A stretch of 64,000 nucleotides of DNA from Tenebrio molitor (taxonomy: Eukaryota; Arthropoda; Insecta; Coleoptera; Tenebrionidae), in contig NC_091046.1 of NCBI RefSeq assembly GCF_963966145.1, positions 38,812,001-38,876,000 of the forward strand. Reading direction: 5' to 3'. The translations under genes and the position numbers were made by a program. The stretch's first letter is position 1; every line of letters starts with the position of its first letter. Positions 9,516-21,483 of the stretch are shown here, piece by piece. A model generated the notes under the pieces. That model was given only the letters and a program-made list of their open reading frames with translations. It made no database searches and was not told the DNA's origin.

Positions 9516-12500
9516 ATGCAACATTGTACTGAGTGGAGTTTATTTAATCAGTCGTGATTGTATTAATTTATGGCGACCAGTTTTCACACGTTTGTAATTT
9601 AATTAATAAAATTAATTAACCGGAGCACAAGTTGTCGTCATTACGCACCAGGAATTATGAATGGTCTTCCAGTTATTGTTTCGTCGGAGTAAAAATCGTG
9701 AAGGAAAGTAAACGCACGATTCGCTGTTGCGCTGCTTCGTATGCATGTCATAGTGATTGCATTTGAGTACGTAGAAAGAAAATTTAAAAGGTATTTAATA
9801 TGTTAATGGATTTATGAAGAAAGTAAAAACCGTGTGTGTATTTAATTCGTTACAAAATTAAGTCGTTAACAACAAAGTTTAAAAGTGAGTAGTAGAGCGT
9901 GAATTTTCGACATGTAAAGAAGTTCTCACTGATATCTGTAACTAGAGATTGGGAGTGAAAGATAACAGAAACATCCAAGGAATCTTGATAGATTATTATC
10001 AATTTTTTGGCTTTTAAAAAGGAAGCCATTTTGTGATAATAGAGTAGATACTAATAATCGGTCACATTAAATCTGACACAGTTCGTACAGGCGCGTTATG
10101 CAATAATCAAGCAATTTATCATTTCTGTACTTTCTTTTTGCACTTTAATGCATTTTTGAAATTTTTATGGTCGGGATTTAAATTTTTACTCGAATGCATA
10201 ATTTCATAAGTGTTTGCGAAAGTGGCAAAAAATTTTTGTGAGGACTGGAGTTTGTTTTCTACAATAAAATTTATCGCACAATCTCCGAAGTTGTGCGAAT
10301 AAATTTCAGCTACAACAGAAAATATGAATTTAAAAGCTGTTTGTTTTATTTGAAAAAAATGGGCGGATGAGCGCGTGCAACTATTTCACAGTTAATTAAA
10401 AGAGAAAATCATTTATTACAATATTTACATAATTTTCTTTGTCATTTCGGTTAAATAAGAATGTTTAAAAAAACTCACGTAACGATTTCACATAACGGAA
10501 TCAAAAATCTCATTAGAACGAATTTTTGTTGATTCTGTTTTGTTAATCAATAACACGAATGTTCAGCGACCCAAGAGAGACCAACACTTCCTTAAAAGTT
10601 GTTTTAATTTTACACGTGAACGCCTAAATGGTTAATGAACACATAACACGTATGCTAGGTGACATTTGTTTACTCGAAGTCATATTCGTTTTACCAAATA
10701 TTTATGCTAAATGGGTCTCTGCAATAAATAAATGTGCCATCGAAAAACTGATAAAAATTGTGTAAATAAGGCAGACATACCTATTTATTTTGTGTGCACA
10801 CTTGTAAACAGCTTCTACGACAATGTTTACAACAAAGAGTAAATCCGACGTAATATCAATGATATTAGTGTACACGACCGACTTTACTGATAGCAACTTC
10901 ACTCCTGATATAGGTCGCAGGAATACTTTCTAGTGAAATTGAAATTTGAGGCACGAATGTGACTCTTCTATCAAACTTGATTAAATTTCTTGTTGTGATT
11001 GTCCCTTTGTTGTTGTAAGATTTTGCTTTCTGTTTATTTACAACTAACGAGTGTTCAAATAACTTTGTGGTTAAGCAGGCCGTGTTTTTCTCTCTCTTTT
11101 ATATGTACGTCGTCTTTTTAGTAGACAAATAATCCTTTAGATGCATAACCTGATTTTGATTATACTTTCAATTGAAGTTATACTTCATTTTATATCATTT
11201 CTTGAACTCAACGGTTTCTCGACTTCATAATGATGTCCGTCCACTTCCACTCTTTCGTTCTACACTCTTTCTATATTTGCCAGCTACGAGCTACGCTATA
11301 CTGAAACAAAAGCAAGCTCCAGGCCACCAGAGCACATTTTTTTTAACGCCCGTCAGTTTCTCGTATTTTTTTTATCATAATCTAAATAAACTAACGGTGT
11401 CAACGAGTAAATATATTAATTGTGAAAATGATGATTAATTTAATTGGAGTGATTCCGGAAATCTGCAAATTTAGCCGCTTTAATTGCTGGAACTGACAGT
11501 TGTGAGTAATTGTCAGCTGTCACATATTTATAATTTTGATGAAACGTTGATCTCAATGCTGAAAGAGATTTTATTCAGTTTCGTCATAAACTAAAAAATA
11601 TTTTTCCTTCTGTTAGGAAAATATAATAATTTAGAAATGCAATTATTATTTTTTGATCTTTGTTATGAGACAAAAATCTGTTCGTCGTTTCCAACTGAAG
11701 GCCTTGTTTACTTTGTTTACAAACGCATTAAAATCATTATTTTTTCGTAATTGGCAAGTTGGGAGTAAAAATTATAAGTGGTTTTCCTAGGCACCTGCAT
11801 TCATTTTATTTATTAATTAATTTTTTCTATTTCGGGGTCACAATGAACATTTTGTGACACTGAAAACAGTTTCACAACTATCAATTTTATAGTATCGTTT
11901 TTAGTGATTATTGAATATGGGGTTAGTAATGATAGTAATATCTATTCACTTTGATTGTGACCACAACGAAAAACATAGTAGGCGCTGTTTAGCTGTGTGC
12001 TGCATACGTTTTACACTAAATATTTGTGTGTTGTGAACATGATGTGAAAATGTGTCAGAATTGTCAAAACTTGACCCTGGTAGTAAAGTAATGATTTTAA
12101 TGTATTTATCAATATTAATAACGGAAATCAATATTTGAAGTAGGAGAAACTAAAAACGTCTGTCTGATTCTGTGATCACGTCTGTTGAAAAGTGGGGTTA
12201 TATCCAGGTACAGATTATTTAACGTAAAAACTTCGAAATCACCTCATGCAATTCTCGATGTTAATGCAGAGCGAAGGAAATGTTCATTTGGCAGTAAGAC
12301 AAACGCGAAAAATGCCTGGGGATTACCTACTAAAGGTAATCAGAACTTTCAATTAGTATTGATTAATACAAATATTTTCAGATAAAAACTAATCACACAG
12401 AAAGTTCAAAAAAATGATTTACAGGGACTGAAAAGGCAGAAGGTAGGTATCAAACTACAACACTTACTAACCAAAATGTACAACAAAAAAGCACAAATAG

Positions 12501-13046
12501 AGTTAACTTCATTGGTGATGTTCGTCTATGTGAGTTGTCAATATTAACCGTTTAGTCGCAACTTTGAGAAGATGACGTGGCATTTTCTTTTTGAATTGTA
12601 AAATTTTGTACCAAAACTCAATTTTATAGATACGAGTATGCGCATAGTGTACGTCGAAAAACGTTTGCGCAAGTCGTTCTCCGTTCTTTCTTCTGTGAGC
12701 GTGACGTTTCTGTCAAAATGGCGCCTCCGCGAGTTGCCAACTGCGACTGGATTTAGTGTTATCTACAATTCCCTATCAATAACCTAGCAACTGAAAAGTT
12801 ACTAGGGAGTGGTCACAATCAAAATGAATAGATTATAAATATCAGTGTTAAATATGATGTCATTTGAACCTGAATCCATGTTGTGGGATCAAAATAAACT
12901 ATTAAGGGGGTAGATTATTATTGTAACAATTTGACAATTTGAAATTTAATTTTAAATGAAATGACGTTGCTTTATCAATACCAACTGAATTCCATTAAAA
13001 TAAAAATCACTAGATAATCATTTTATATTTTTTAAAATTAAATTAA
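9516..13046. other. Long intergenic stretch, nothing recognised
   Basis: About 3.5 kb of AT-rich DNA with only short chance open frames and no splice-supported exons that I could find. Confidence 0.45.
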
Positions 13047-13050
13047 TTAA

Positions 13051-13217
13051 GCCCTAAATAAATCGAACAAAGACCCTACTTAAAGAAATTTATTGTCAAT
13101 CAAAAAATTACCTGGGGGTATTACTCAGAATATATGTCCGAGACCGCCTAGTGATTGACAGGCACAATATCACAATAAATTTGTATAAGTAGGGTCTTTG
13201 TTCGGTTTATTTATGGC
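13051..13217. mobile_element. TTAA-flanked MITE (piggyBac-like), 167 bp
   Basis: The left end, GCCCTAAATAAATCGAACAA then AGACCCTACTTA, pairs with the right end in reverse complement (GCCATAAATAAACCGAACAA then AGACCCTACTTA). TTAA occurs on both sides (13047-13050 and 13218-13221). A TTAA target duplication is the mark of piggyBac-class elements. Confidence 0.8.
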
Positions 13218-13733
13218 TTAAGTCAAAATTCCTTATTAAAATAGAAATACTATACACTCGTTTCACAAGAAATTTTATCGAACTCGTTCCTGTAGTTAGA
13301 CCAATGACTGTCTTGTGCAATTCGTATAACAATATACTATTACACATACATACTTTTGCAAAGTCTCAATTTTTGTTCTCATTAATACATTTAAAATAAT
13401 GTTTCTTCAGTATGCGAGGTGTAGCAGAAGTTTATTTTTATCTTCAAGACAGGAATGATAGGCCAAGTTCAAATATTTGCGTAAACGTACACGTTTAAAA
13501 CTTAACAAAATAAACACCTGTAAGAATTAATTTTGATAGTGTTCAGATGTAAGTATAATAATATAAGAATAATGTAGGAAGGACCGTGACCTTTCTGTAA
13601 GTTAAATAGTGTAGCTTCTCACAATGCAAATAAATATTCTCTAATCATATGTAAAATGTGTGATAACAAAATTTAATTTTTACAAGCAAATTTTAGAGTA
13701 AAAAAAGTACCTCAGTGATTTAACTTATACATA

Positions 13734-13989
13734 CAGGGTGATTCTGAAATAAGTTTGGAAAAAAAAACCGGTAATTGGTGATGATGAGAAGAAGTCATAG
13801 GCAAAAAATTTTTCTTATAATAGATATTTATGCATTAAGGGAGATATGAACATGATTTTTCCATTATACAGTTGATGCAAATTTTCAAGTTTGACTGTTA
13901 ATAACTCCATGAGCAGAAGGTTAACAGTAGTGTTTTTTTGCTTGTATTTCAACATAGTAAATATTATGCCACATTTTTAATCCACCCTG
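13734..13989. mobile_element. TA-flanked MITE, 256 bp
   Basis: It begins CAGGGTGATTCTG and ends CCACCCTG with TA on each side. The short inverted end CAGGGTG is shared with the element at 27616-29204, but the interiors differ. Confidence 0.65.
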
Positions 13990-14344
13990 TATATTGATTT
14001 TTTCCACAAAAATAAAAAGTTAGTTCACTTACAAATAATATTTATTTTTAAAAGTTATTTGCAAAACATCAATAGAGTGAAAATGGAAAAAGTAAACATT
14101 TTAGAATTCTTGATTACTTTTTGGTGATTCTGACAAAGATGGAAGTGTCAAATAATGGTAAAAATTCGAATCAAAATAAATACGTTTCTTTAACCAATTT
14201 CTGCTATGCTGTTGATATCGTTAAATTATTATTAATCATGAAAACATTAAATAATAATAATGGAAAATTTGAAGAAGTTACAATTACTAAAAGATGATAA
14301 AGGGATAACGATTATTAATTAATTGTTAAATAATATAAATAATA

Positions 14345-15192
14345 CCGGGTGTAGAATGGATTTTGATACACAGGCACTTTACGTGTAAAAGTAAAAATCC
14401 TCGGATATTCGCTCCCCTAATTATTTTAGAACAAAGCCTTACATATCGAGCGATCAAATTAATTTGTAATCGAGTTATCCATGAATCCGAAATCGTATGT
14501 CGTTTCTTGAACGCTTAAAACATAGGTTAGATCTGAGCATATCAATCGAAAAGACATACGGATTCAAATTCATGGATGACTCGATTACAAATTAATTTGA
14601 TCGCTCTTTACAAAAGTTGTAGAGTTTTAAAAATGGTTCCCAATTCAAATTTGTTTTGTTTTTTAACATCTTCTGGAAGTACACAATAATGGAAAAACGA
14701 ATTGAAGAACTTGTCAAAATAACAATAGCTGTGAAGTGTAACCGAGGTGACAACACTGACAACCAAAGCTGACAATGTATGATATCTGACATGTCAAACT
14801 TAGGATAGAATGCAAGAAATGTTGCTTGCATGTCTCTAAAAGACAATCCGGAGTAATACCCTTTTACGAAGTTAACTTATTCTTCTTTGTTAAAAGAGTT
14901 CATTCTTTTAAAAATCAGCAAACTCGTTACGTTTGTCAAAAAATGAACTTTATTGTTGTCGGGAGTCATGGCTATTACTATTTTATCGATAGATTTTTAA
15001 TATTTAATTTTTCTTCGCTAACAGAACCAGAAGGTGTTAGAAAATAATTAGAAAAGAATTTGGGTACAATTTTTTTTACTCTACAACTTTTGTATTTAAG
15101 GTTTTGTTGGAAAATAATTAGGGGAGCTAATATCCGAGGATTTTTACTATTCCACGTAAAGCGCCTATGTCCAAAATCCATTCTACACCCCG
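14345..15192. mobile_element. TA-flanked element with 90-bp inverted ends
   Basis: The left end is CCGGGTGTAGAATGGATTTT and continues to AAATCCTCGGATATTCGCTC. The right end in reverse complement is CGGGGTGTAGAATGGATTTT, continuing to AAATCCTCGGATATTAGCTC. TA flanks it at 14343-14344 and 15193-15194. It is 848 bp with no recognisable transposase; open frames inside are chance. A second foldback is nested at 14448-14606. Confidence 0.82.
14448..14606. mobile_element. Nested foldback MITE inside the 14.3-15.2 kb element
   Basis: The left arm, GAGCGATCAAATTAATTTGT then AATCGAGTTATCCATGAAT, pairs with the inverse of 14550-14606. The left inverted end of the host element resumes after it (CAAAAGTTGTAGAGT), which shows that this is an insertion into the host's arm. 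Confidence 0.75.
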
Positions 15193-15198
15193 TATGTA

Positions 15199-15533
15199 TC
15201 GGACGTTCAGAAAGATTTGTGGCAGGAAGGTTGTAATTTTTTCTCTCTACTATAGGTTCTTTTAGTTGACAATTACTTCAGCTACATTTTATTCTAAAAT
15301 AAATCACGAGCACAGTAGCATGTGACAGTAAAAAATGAAGAAATCTCTCGTTGGTTAGTTCTAAGAAAATCTTCTTTGAAAAATAAACAATTCACGCTTC
15401 TTGTTTCTTCGTTGGATAAATGACGTTTGACATCCATGGTTTGATAGTGATGATTGATGAAGCTATGTCATAGGTTAACGAAAACGAAAATTGCCACCAC
15501 GTCACTTAGCCACCAAATTTCTTGAACGCTCCT
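15199..15533. mobile_element. TA-flanked MITE, 335 bp
   Basis: The left end, TCGGACGTTCAGAAAGATTT then GTGGC, pairs imperfectly with the right end in reverse complement, AGGAGCGTTCAAGAAATTTG then GTGGC. TA precedes it and follows it. It lies only 4 bp beyond the TA flanking the previous element. Confidence 0.6.
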
Positions 15534-16290
15534 TATAATGTTTCAACAAGTGTTCGTAAAATAACTTTATGAAAGAAACCAAAGGAATTTTAGCAGGATA
15601 AAATGCAGAATTTTTTCACAAAACAAAAAATACATTCACTGGAGATTAAACAAACCAAGTTAGTTCAAAAATTATTCATTTCTACTACATTATGGTTGGT
15701 TGGTACACAACATTTCTTCACGATATGTTGGCTTCATTCATGTAATGGTAAGAGTTATTATTAATTAAACTTATGAACTGAAGTAACTATCAGTTATTTT
15801 AAGTAAACATGTAAGTGTTTAAGTAGTCAGTTTTATTGATCAATTAAAGTAACTGCAATGCATAACTAAAGTAATGAACGGATACCGATTTGTTATCTGA
15901 TTGGTAAAAGAGAGTAATTTAGAATTATTTGTACAGTAGTAACAGTTTCTATTCGGTTCTGTTGAAAACAATTAAATTTTTATTTTGGCACGATTGGAAT
16001 GAACATTTTAACTAATTGTACAAATAAAATTTCACGAGATGCTCCGTCAGATAAATAAATTAGTTTTGCATGGATTGCCACCAAATCCCTGTCATTCCGT
16101 CAAGTTAGGAAATCTGCCGACGAAATATCGTCGGACAATGCGTTGTCAATGCTTGGGTGAAAAATGGCGCAAATGGAGGAAGTCACATGGCACCAAGATC
16201 AAGGGAAAGCTCGTTTCCACACCGACTTGTGGTAGGTAAAACTGGAGCGGTGGTTAAAATCTTCATACACCTTTCACGACCACCACCAGC
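15534..16290. other. Upstream region of the cuticle gene
   Basis: I recognise no gene here. It should contain upstream control sequence for the cuticle protein gene, but I cannot name sites. Confidence 0.4.
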
Positions 16291-16324
16291 TATAAAATCT
16301 CACTCTTTTCCAGGACGATTCAGT
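16291..16324 (+). promoter_or_regulatory. TATA box plus arthropod initiator of the cuticle gene
   Basis: TATAAAA at 16291-16297 and TCAGT at 16320-16324 are about 30 bp apart, the standard arthropod core-promoter spacing. The cuticle ATG follows at 16372, giving a 5' UTR of about 50 bp. Confidence 0.85.
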
Positions 16325-16371
16325 CTAGTTCTGTCTTTTCAACCATCGTTCTCTCATCCACCAGCTTAGCC

Positions 16372-18236
16372 ATGATGTTCTATATTGTAAGTAGACCTGG
16401 TGATTGTGCTCTGGTGAATTCGTGAACAAAAAATTCTCTCCAGGTCTGTGCCGCTGCAATCTTCGTGGCAGTGAGCGCCACTGGAGGCGGCGGATATGGT
16501 CAGTTGGAAGAGGCCGGCTACGGCGGACACGTCGGCTACGGGGGCGGCGTGGGGCTGGGCGCGTACGAGGGCAACGAAATTGGACACGACGTGGGGGGCG
16601 GCCATCACGAGGAATTTGTTGATTATTATGTAAGTAATGGGGGTAGTATTGCGTGGTGGTTGGAAATTGATGAATGAATCAATTTCGACGGATAATTGCA
16701 CGTCGTGACTCGGTTTATTCACACAATGTGCTCGTTGGTGTGCCGAACTTGACCCAAACAATTATTGGCTAATTTGATTTATCTAAGCTGGATGCATAAT
16801 TAACCAGCTACCTTGGCTACGGTTTCCTATCATTCATTTTCTACGTTCGCTAACTGGATTTTTTACATTTTTAGTTTGTTGCAAAGATTGTTAATTTATT
16901 TTTGAAAATTCACTTTTAAAACTTTTTCTCACACTATACATTTTTCGAAATGACTGGATTAATTTCGATCAAATATTGAGTAATTTTTGTACGTTCTGGA
17001 TCTCCATTCCTAAATAATCTTATCTTTTTCATCTATTTTCTGCAATCTACAAAAAGGCGGAAACGTTCTTTACCACGAATTTTATCACTACGTGGAAGAC
17101 TATGCTAAATGTAGGACAAAAAACATATTTTTCTTATAGCTCAAATGTTTCGATTGTCTAATTTGTTTAATACAAAATCAACTAGAGCAGACTTGCTAAA
17201 CCCATTTCTGATAATTTACGTAACCGGCTCAGTCGATCCATTAATTTAAAAAATGTGAGATATTCGTATTACATCAGGCAGAACTACTTTAATCAACATT
17301 TTTCAGTCATTATCACAAATTCCGCCACATTTTTATTTTGGCAGCCTACTTACCTCGGCATCTCAACCTACCAAAAATCTCTTCCCTTGTAAAAAATCAT
17401 CTCAAATTTCGATGTAAAAACGCGCATAATTTTGTGGAAAACGATTTAAAGCAGATGTTCCCGCGGAGAAAATAAAATTTTCTACAATAAATTTTACAAC
17501 ATCTGGTCATTCTTTTGCACCATGTGTTAATTAATTAAATCGGAGCGTCTGATTTTCTTTTAGGCGCGTCCTGCCAGACTTGTTCCCAGGAAAAGTCTGG
17601 CGATTTGAATGCGACACGTCGATTTTCCCTCACTTGCATACATAAAATGTCACATTGTTGCTAGAAAGTGTAACAATTGCGAAACACCACGACGAGAACA
17701 ATAAATCGTTGCTTCGGCGGAGATATTTATGCGGTGCACACGAAAATTGGGCAGTTTCTACTGTAGGAAAAATTTCGTTCATCTTTGAAATGTTTTAATT
17801 GAATTAATTGCGCGCGATCCCTCAATTAAGATCGTATCTTGAAGTCGGACAAATGTGTTGTTTTTCGTTGCAAAAAGAATAATTGCAATTGTATTCTGAT
17901 AAGGTGAGTCGGAATAATTGTATTCTCAAGCCTCTTCAGGCTTTCTCTCGTCCGCTTCCTGATGCGTTCTATTAATCCGGAAAACATGACTTTTGTAGCG
18001 GTGAGGTAAATCAGTCGGTGATGTTGCAGGCTCATCCCAAGTACCATTACGACTACGCCGTCCACGACTTGCACACTCACGACATCAAGAGTCAATGGGA
18101 GACCAGAGATGGAGACAAAGTCAAGGGTGAATACACCGTTGTCGAACCCGATGGTTCCAAAAGAATCGTCCAGTACACGGCCGACAAACACAGCGGGTTC
18201 AACGCCGTTGTCAAAAATGTCAAACCGGGTTACTAG
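16372..18236 (+). CDS. Cuticle protein, CPR family, RR-2 type
   Basis: Structural protein of the exoskeleton that binds chitin through the extended Rebers-Riddiford domain. There are three exons, all phase 0: 16372-16386 (MMFYI, then GTAAGT), 16444-16629 (after TTCTCTCCAG) and 18030-18236 (after GATGTTGCAG), giving 135 residues. Exons 1-2 encode a signal peptide (VCAAAIFVAVSA) and a Gly/Tyr/His-rich linker. Exon 3 is the RR-2 domain: AHPKYHYDYAVHDLHTHDIK, then SQWETRDGDKVKGEY, EPDGSKRIVQYTADKHSGFN and AVV, ending KPGY. RR-2 proteins usually form hard cuticle. The short first exon carrying only the start of the signal peptide is normal for this family. AATAAA lies at 18503-18508. The 1.4-kb intron 2 contains an exon-like segment near 17057-17110. 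Confidence 0.95.
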
Positions 18237-18508
18237 CCTGATCAGGCGCATATTTATTTAATTTTAGCTATTAGAGTTGTTGTATTTTTAAATGTTTACG
18301 ATTGTTGAATTCGTCAGTTCATGAACCTCATCATCATCAATTGCCATAACCATGTGACGTGTACAGATACAGATACTCCACCTGTGTTCATGGTAACCAT
18401 CGTCATCTTTTAATTGTTACTTTGTAAGTTATTCATTAGGTTAGAGTCTAATGGTACTCGTCAGTATTTTTGTAAATAAGCTTTTGTGTACCTAACGCTT
18501 GCAATAAA

Positions 18509-19162
18509 TAAAAATTGATAATTAAATGAGACGTTTGTTTTGTTGCGAACCTGGGGCTCCAGTTGCGTAAAAGACGTAATCGAAGAGCGTAACGGAAAAC
18601 GTGTCAGAAATGCTCCAAAACGATAATTAGGAAATAAACCAAAAAGTGAAATGGCGGACTGTCTAGTAGATACAGAGCAAGCATCAATTTGCCGACTAGA
18701 TAGCATTGTTTACGTAATGCACTTGCGCATTTAAATTCGTACTTAAAAATCGTGTTTCTCGAGCTGGAATGCAAGTGGTAATGGTGATTTAAATTTTTCA
18801 GCGTTCTGCGTTATTCAATATGTAATAAGGCACGCTCTGGTGAATCCACCACTTCCCATTTCAATCTTGTGGGAGTTAATTTTATAATTATTCATACTGG
18901 ACGATATTACACGACTTCCTCTCTTTATGTCGAATGTGTTATAAATTAATAACAACTCATTACTTTACTTTCAGTTTAATGAACCGTAAAACATCCACGC
19001 GGACGTTGCGGTTGTACCACTGTACAAAAAGGCACTTAATCCAGATGAATTTGCGTATGTGTACTTTCATTGAAATCTTACAACGAGTAAACAGTTTAGC
19101 CCAATCAATTATCGTGGGTTTTTCATACACAAGTAAATAAATAGCTTATCTGCGGGGATAAA
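18509..19162. other. Intergenic, nothing recognised
   Basis: Spacer between the cuticle gene and the last small-family gene. Confidence 0.4.
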
Positions 19163-19169
19163 TATAAAG
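19163..19169 (+). promoter_or_regulatory. TATA box of the 19253 small gene
   Basis: TATAAAG lies 90 bp before the ATG. A start about 30 bp downstream would fall near 19193, giving a short leader. Confidence 0.6.
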
Positions 19170-19252
19170 ACGTGCTTGTCGAAGTTTGAAAGATAGTCCA
19201 CAGACAGTAGTCATACCGCGTTTGTCGACTTCAAATAATTCGATTGATTAAC

Positions 19253-19429
19253 ATGAGTGGTACACAAGTTGATATAAATACAGCAGTTATAAATGAAACG
19301 AAGAATCGAGAAAGCGATGAAAACGATTCCAGTAAATCCCTGAATCGAAGAAAGAGATCTTTGTTTGATGCACAACATCGAAGAAATGTTGGACTGGATG
19401 GGAGACAAAAAAAAGAGTTTGGTGGATAA
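19253..19429 (+). CDS. Small protein with family C-terminal signature
   Basis: This encodes 58 residues in one exon. The true ATG is at 19253; the open frame upstream would need TTG. The first half is polar (MSGTQVDINTAVINETKNRE), followed by Ser/Asp residues and a basic stretch RRKR. The signature reads LFDAQHRRNVGLDGRQKKEF, then GG, with QH replacing PD and RQKK replacing E.xx. It is therefore the most divergent copy that still has the R-x-N-V-G-L-D-G core, and it is more basic than the others. It sits about 9.7 kb from the main cluster, beyond the cuticle gene. It has a clear TATA box and AATAAA (about 19471). No signal peptide is seen. Function unknown. Confidence 0.72.
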   Translation: MSGTQVDINTAVINETKNRESDENDSSKSLNRRKRSLFDAQHRRNVGLDGRQKKEFGG

Positions 19430-19540
19430 TTTAATCCAACTTTGTGTGAATCTATTCTACCGTGTAGAATTAGAATAAACTTTATGAACCTACTTGTAAT
19501 TTCGACACGTTGCAATACACTATAAATCAGTTGTTAATAA

Positions 19541-20117
19541 AAACGTTTAAGCTGTGCAGTATTTATTAGTTCTGTTATTCCATGATTATGTGTTAGATTT
19601 CATTGACAATGGCAACATATGTAGATGTCTTCGTAACAACATGGTTTTGTTTTTATCTCCTGTGTTTTGGCAAGTTTGAAAAAAGCTAAAAGAGCAACAT
19701 GGAGAGCTAGTGGAAACGCTTATGGAAATACTGGGTGCCCCAAAATTCGTGAAACAACTCAATGGGGCAATATCAACTCAGGTTACAAAATTATGAGAGA
19801 AATTTTAAATAAGTACATTCTATATCTCTTAGATTTGAAGATAAGCCATATCCCATATCAAAAGGTGCAGCTTTAATCTCATTTTTTTTAAATTTTATTT
19901 TAGCTGATTAGTTAGTTACATAAATATTATATGAATTTATAAAATATAAAATATTTCTTGTAATTTATCATTATCATTTACTTGAATCTTGTGTTGTTCC
20001 AAGGATTGACGCTGCATTACCCCGTTGTACTGCAATACTTATTCTTTGGATCAAATAAGAAGTTGATCTTGATTTATTTGTAAATGTTGTGTATTTTCTG
20101 ACCAATCTCATTAATTA
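19541..20117. other. Intergenic, nothing recognised
   Basis: AT-rich sequence leading into a retroelement relic. Confidence 0.35.
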
Positions 20118-20500
20118 TTTTTTTGCGTCATCACCCCAAGGACCCACAGTCTCAATAGCAATAGGTACGAAATAGTAAATTATTATTAGTCTCCACAGTT
20201 ACGTATTTCGATTTCTTTACTTCTTTAGGCGAGCGGCTTCTCCTGCTTTTTTGAGGATAACAGAATATATGATTGACCCAATGTATCAGTGCATGTTATA
20301 TCCCATAAAAGAGGTTTGCGCCATAACCAGGGAATTAAAAGTTATACACTCTGGTCTTTTGTTGTCTTTTCTATACTATCCATTTAGTTCTCGTATCGAA
20401 GGAATTTCAGCAGATGTTTGACAAGGTCCTTGATCATTTCATGAGGGCCCAATTTATCGACAATTTCGCCACATGTACATGGGTGAGGAACACACATTAG
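20118..20500 (-). pseudogene. Relic of a retroelement-associated protein domain
   Basis: Read on the minus strand, four fragments appear in family order with stops and frameshifts between them: CTCGEIVDKLGPH; IPWLWRKPLLWDITCTDTLG; AGEAARLKK; and FVPIAIETVGPWGDDAK. From memory these match a protein segment often annotated with reverse-transcriptase ORFs, with blocks C-x-CG-x-x-VD, IPW..GK.L.WD.TC.DTL, AG.AA, and FVP.A.ET.G.WG. The order of all four supports homology. No intact gene remains. Confidence 0.6.
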
Positions 20501-21131
20501 AATAACAAGCCGTAAACAAATTGAAATTCTGAAAGATTGATTATTATCTAAAAGCGTACCTAAACTTGTAAAAGGGAGTGCATGTAGCCAAGCTCCAGAT
20601 TCTTTTTCTTGAAGAGCTAATAAACGGGCTTGGTCTTTGTCTGAATATATTCTATCTAATAACGTTTTGTGACAAATATTGTGGGTTTTTGATCATTTTT
20701 CTCTGTTTTTTATCGACTATTCATAGTTGTTTCAACCAATCATATTCCGTCGCTCAACAATGACTACTAAATTTTAACTTGGAAAATCAATCTAATTTTG
20801 CCAGACCGTAGGAATCAATCAAATTGCGAAGCTAGAGGGTTTTTAAACGGCAAAATTTTTGTCATAGCAACAGGTTTAATATGACAACCAAATAAAAACT
20901 CAAAACTTTGTCTAAAATTAATGAACAGAAACGTTTTTATTTATGAAATAGTCCTTCGAAAACCATTCGTGGTAAAATTTGGTCTGGCAAAATTTTACGA
21001 TTGATTTACTCGAGTTTGTTGCCAAAGAAAAAAAAGAAAATTCTCAAATTCTGACAGTGTCGAACAAAAAAATGTATTTTCAAATTTTAATTATCTACCA
21101 CAAGGTTTAAATTTTGAACTTCTTTATTTTA
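20501..21131. other. Intergenic, partial inverted repeat only
   Basis: Weak inverted similarity around AATTTTGCCAGACC (20796) and GGTCTGGCAAAATT (20979) suggests an old MITE whose borders I cannot fix. Confidence 0.35.
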
Positions 21132-21402
21132 TTGGGTGATTCAAAATGATTGTTGATAATGATAAGTGTAGAAACCATGTACGGAAATTTATGTGGCAAC
21201 TCTGTAGGTAAAATAGAGTTGACATTTCTTTGACAGTTCATAGTCGCGCAATTTTGAAAATTGTCAAGTTAATGTGCAATGATATAAAAAAAATCAAATG
21301 CACGCATATGAAATGTCATACAAATGTCAACTATACCCCACCCGCAAAATTGCCACATAAATTTTCGTACATATTTATCCACAATCATTTTGAATCACCT
21401 AA
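21132..21402. mobile_element. MITE of the TTGGGTGATTC family, copy 1
   Basis: The inverted ends are TTGGGTGATTCAAAATGATT and its complement at the right, with ATTTATGTGGCAACT further in. Copies occur at 25163-25437 and 35696-36152. The left TA is present; the right end has decayed (CACCTAATG instead of CACCCAATA). Confidence 0.85.
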
Positions 21403-21483
21403 TGCTTATAATTACATTAACAAAATAGTTAATTAATTTTGTTTAGCAGATTCTGTTAATACATTATAAAGCATTATTGATAG

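Noticed and set aside
14592..15181. Open frames of 67-84 codons inside the 14.3-15.2 kb element
   Set aside because: They run across MITE arms and show no transposase motif.
16366..16761. 131-codon minus-strand frame over the cuticle gene
   Set aside because: Antisense shadow of exon 2. The plus strand has signal peptide, splice sites, TATA box and the RR-2 domain.
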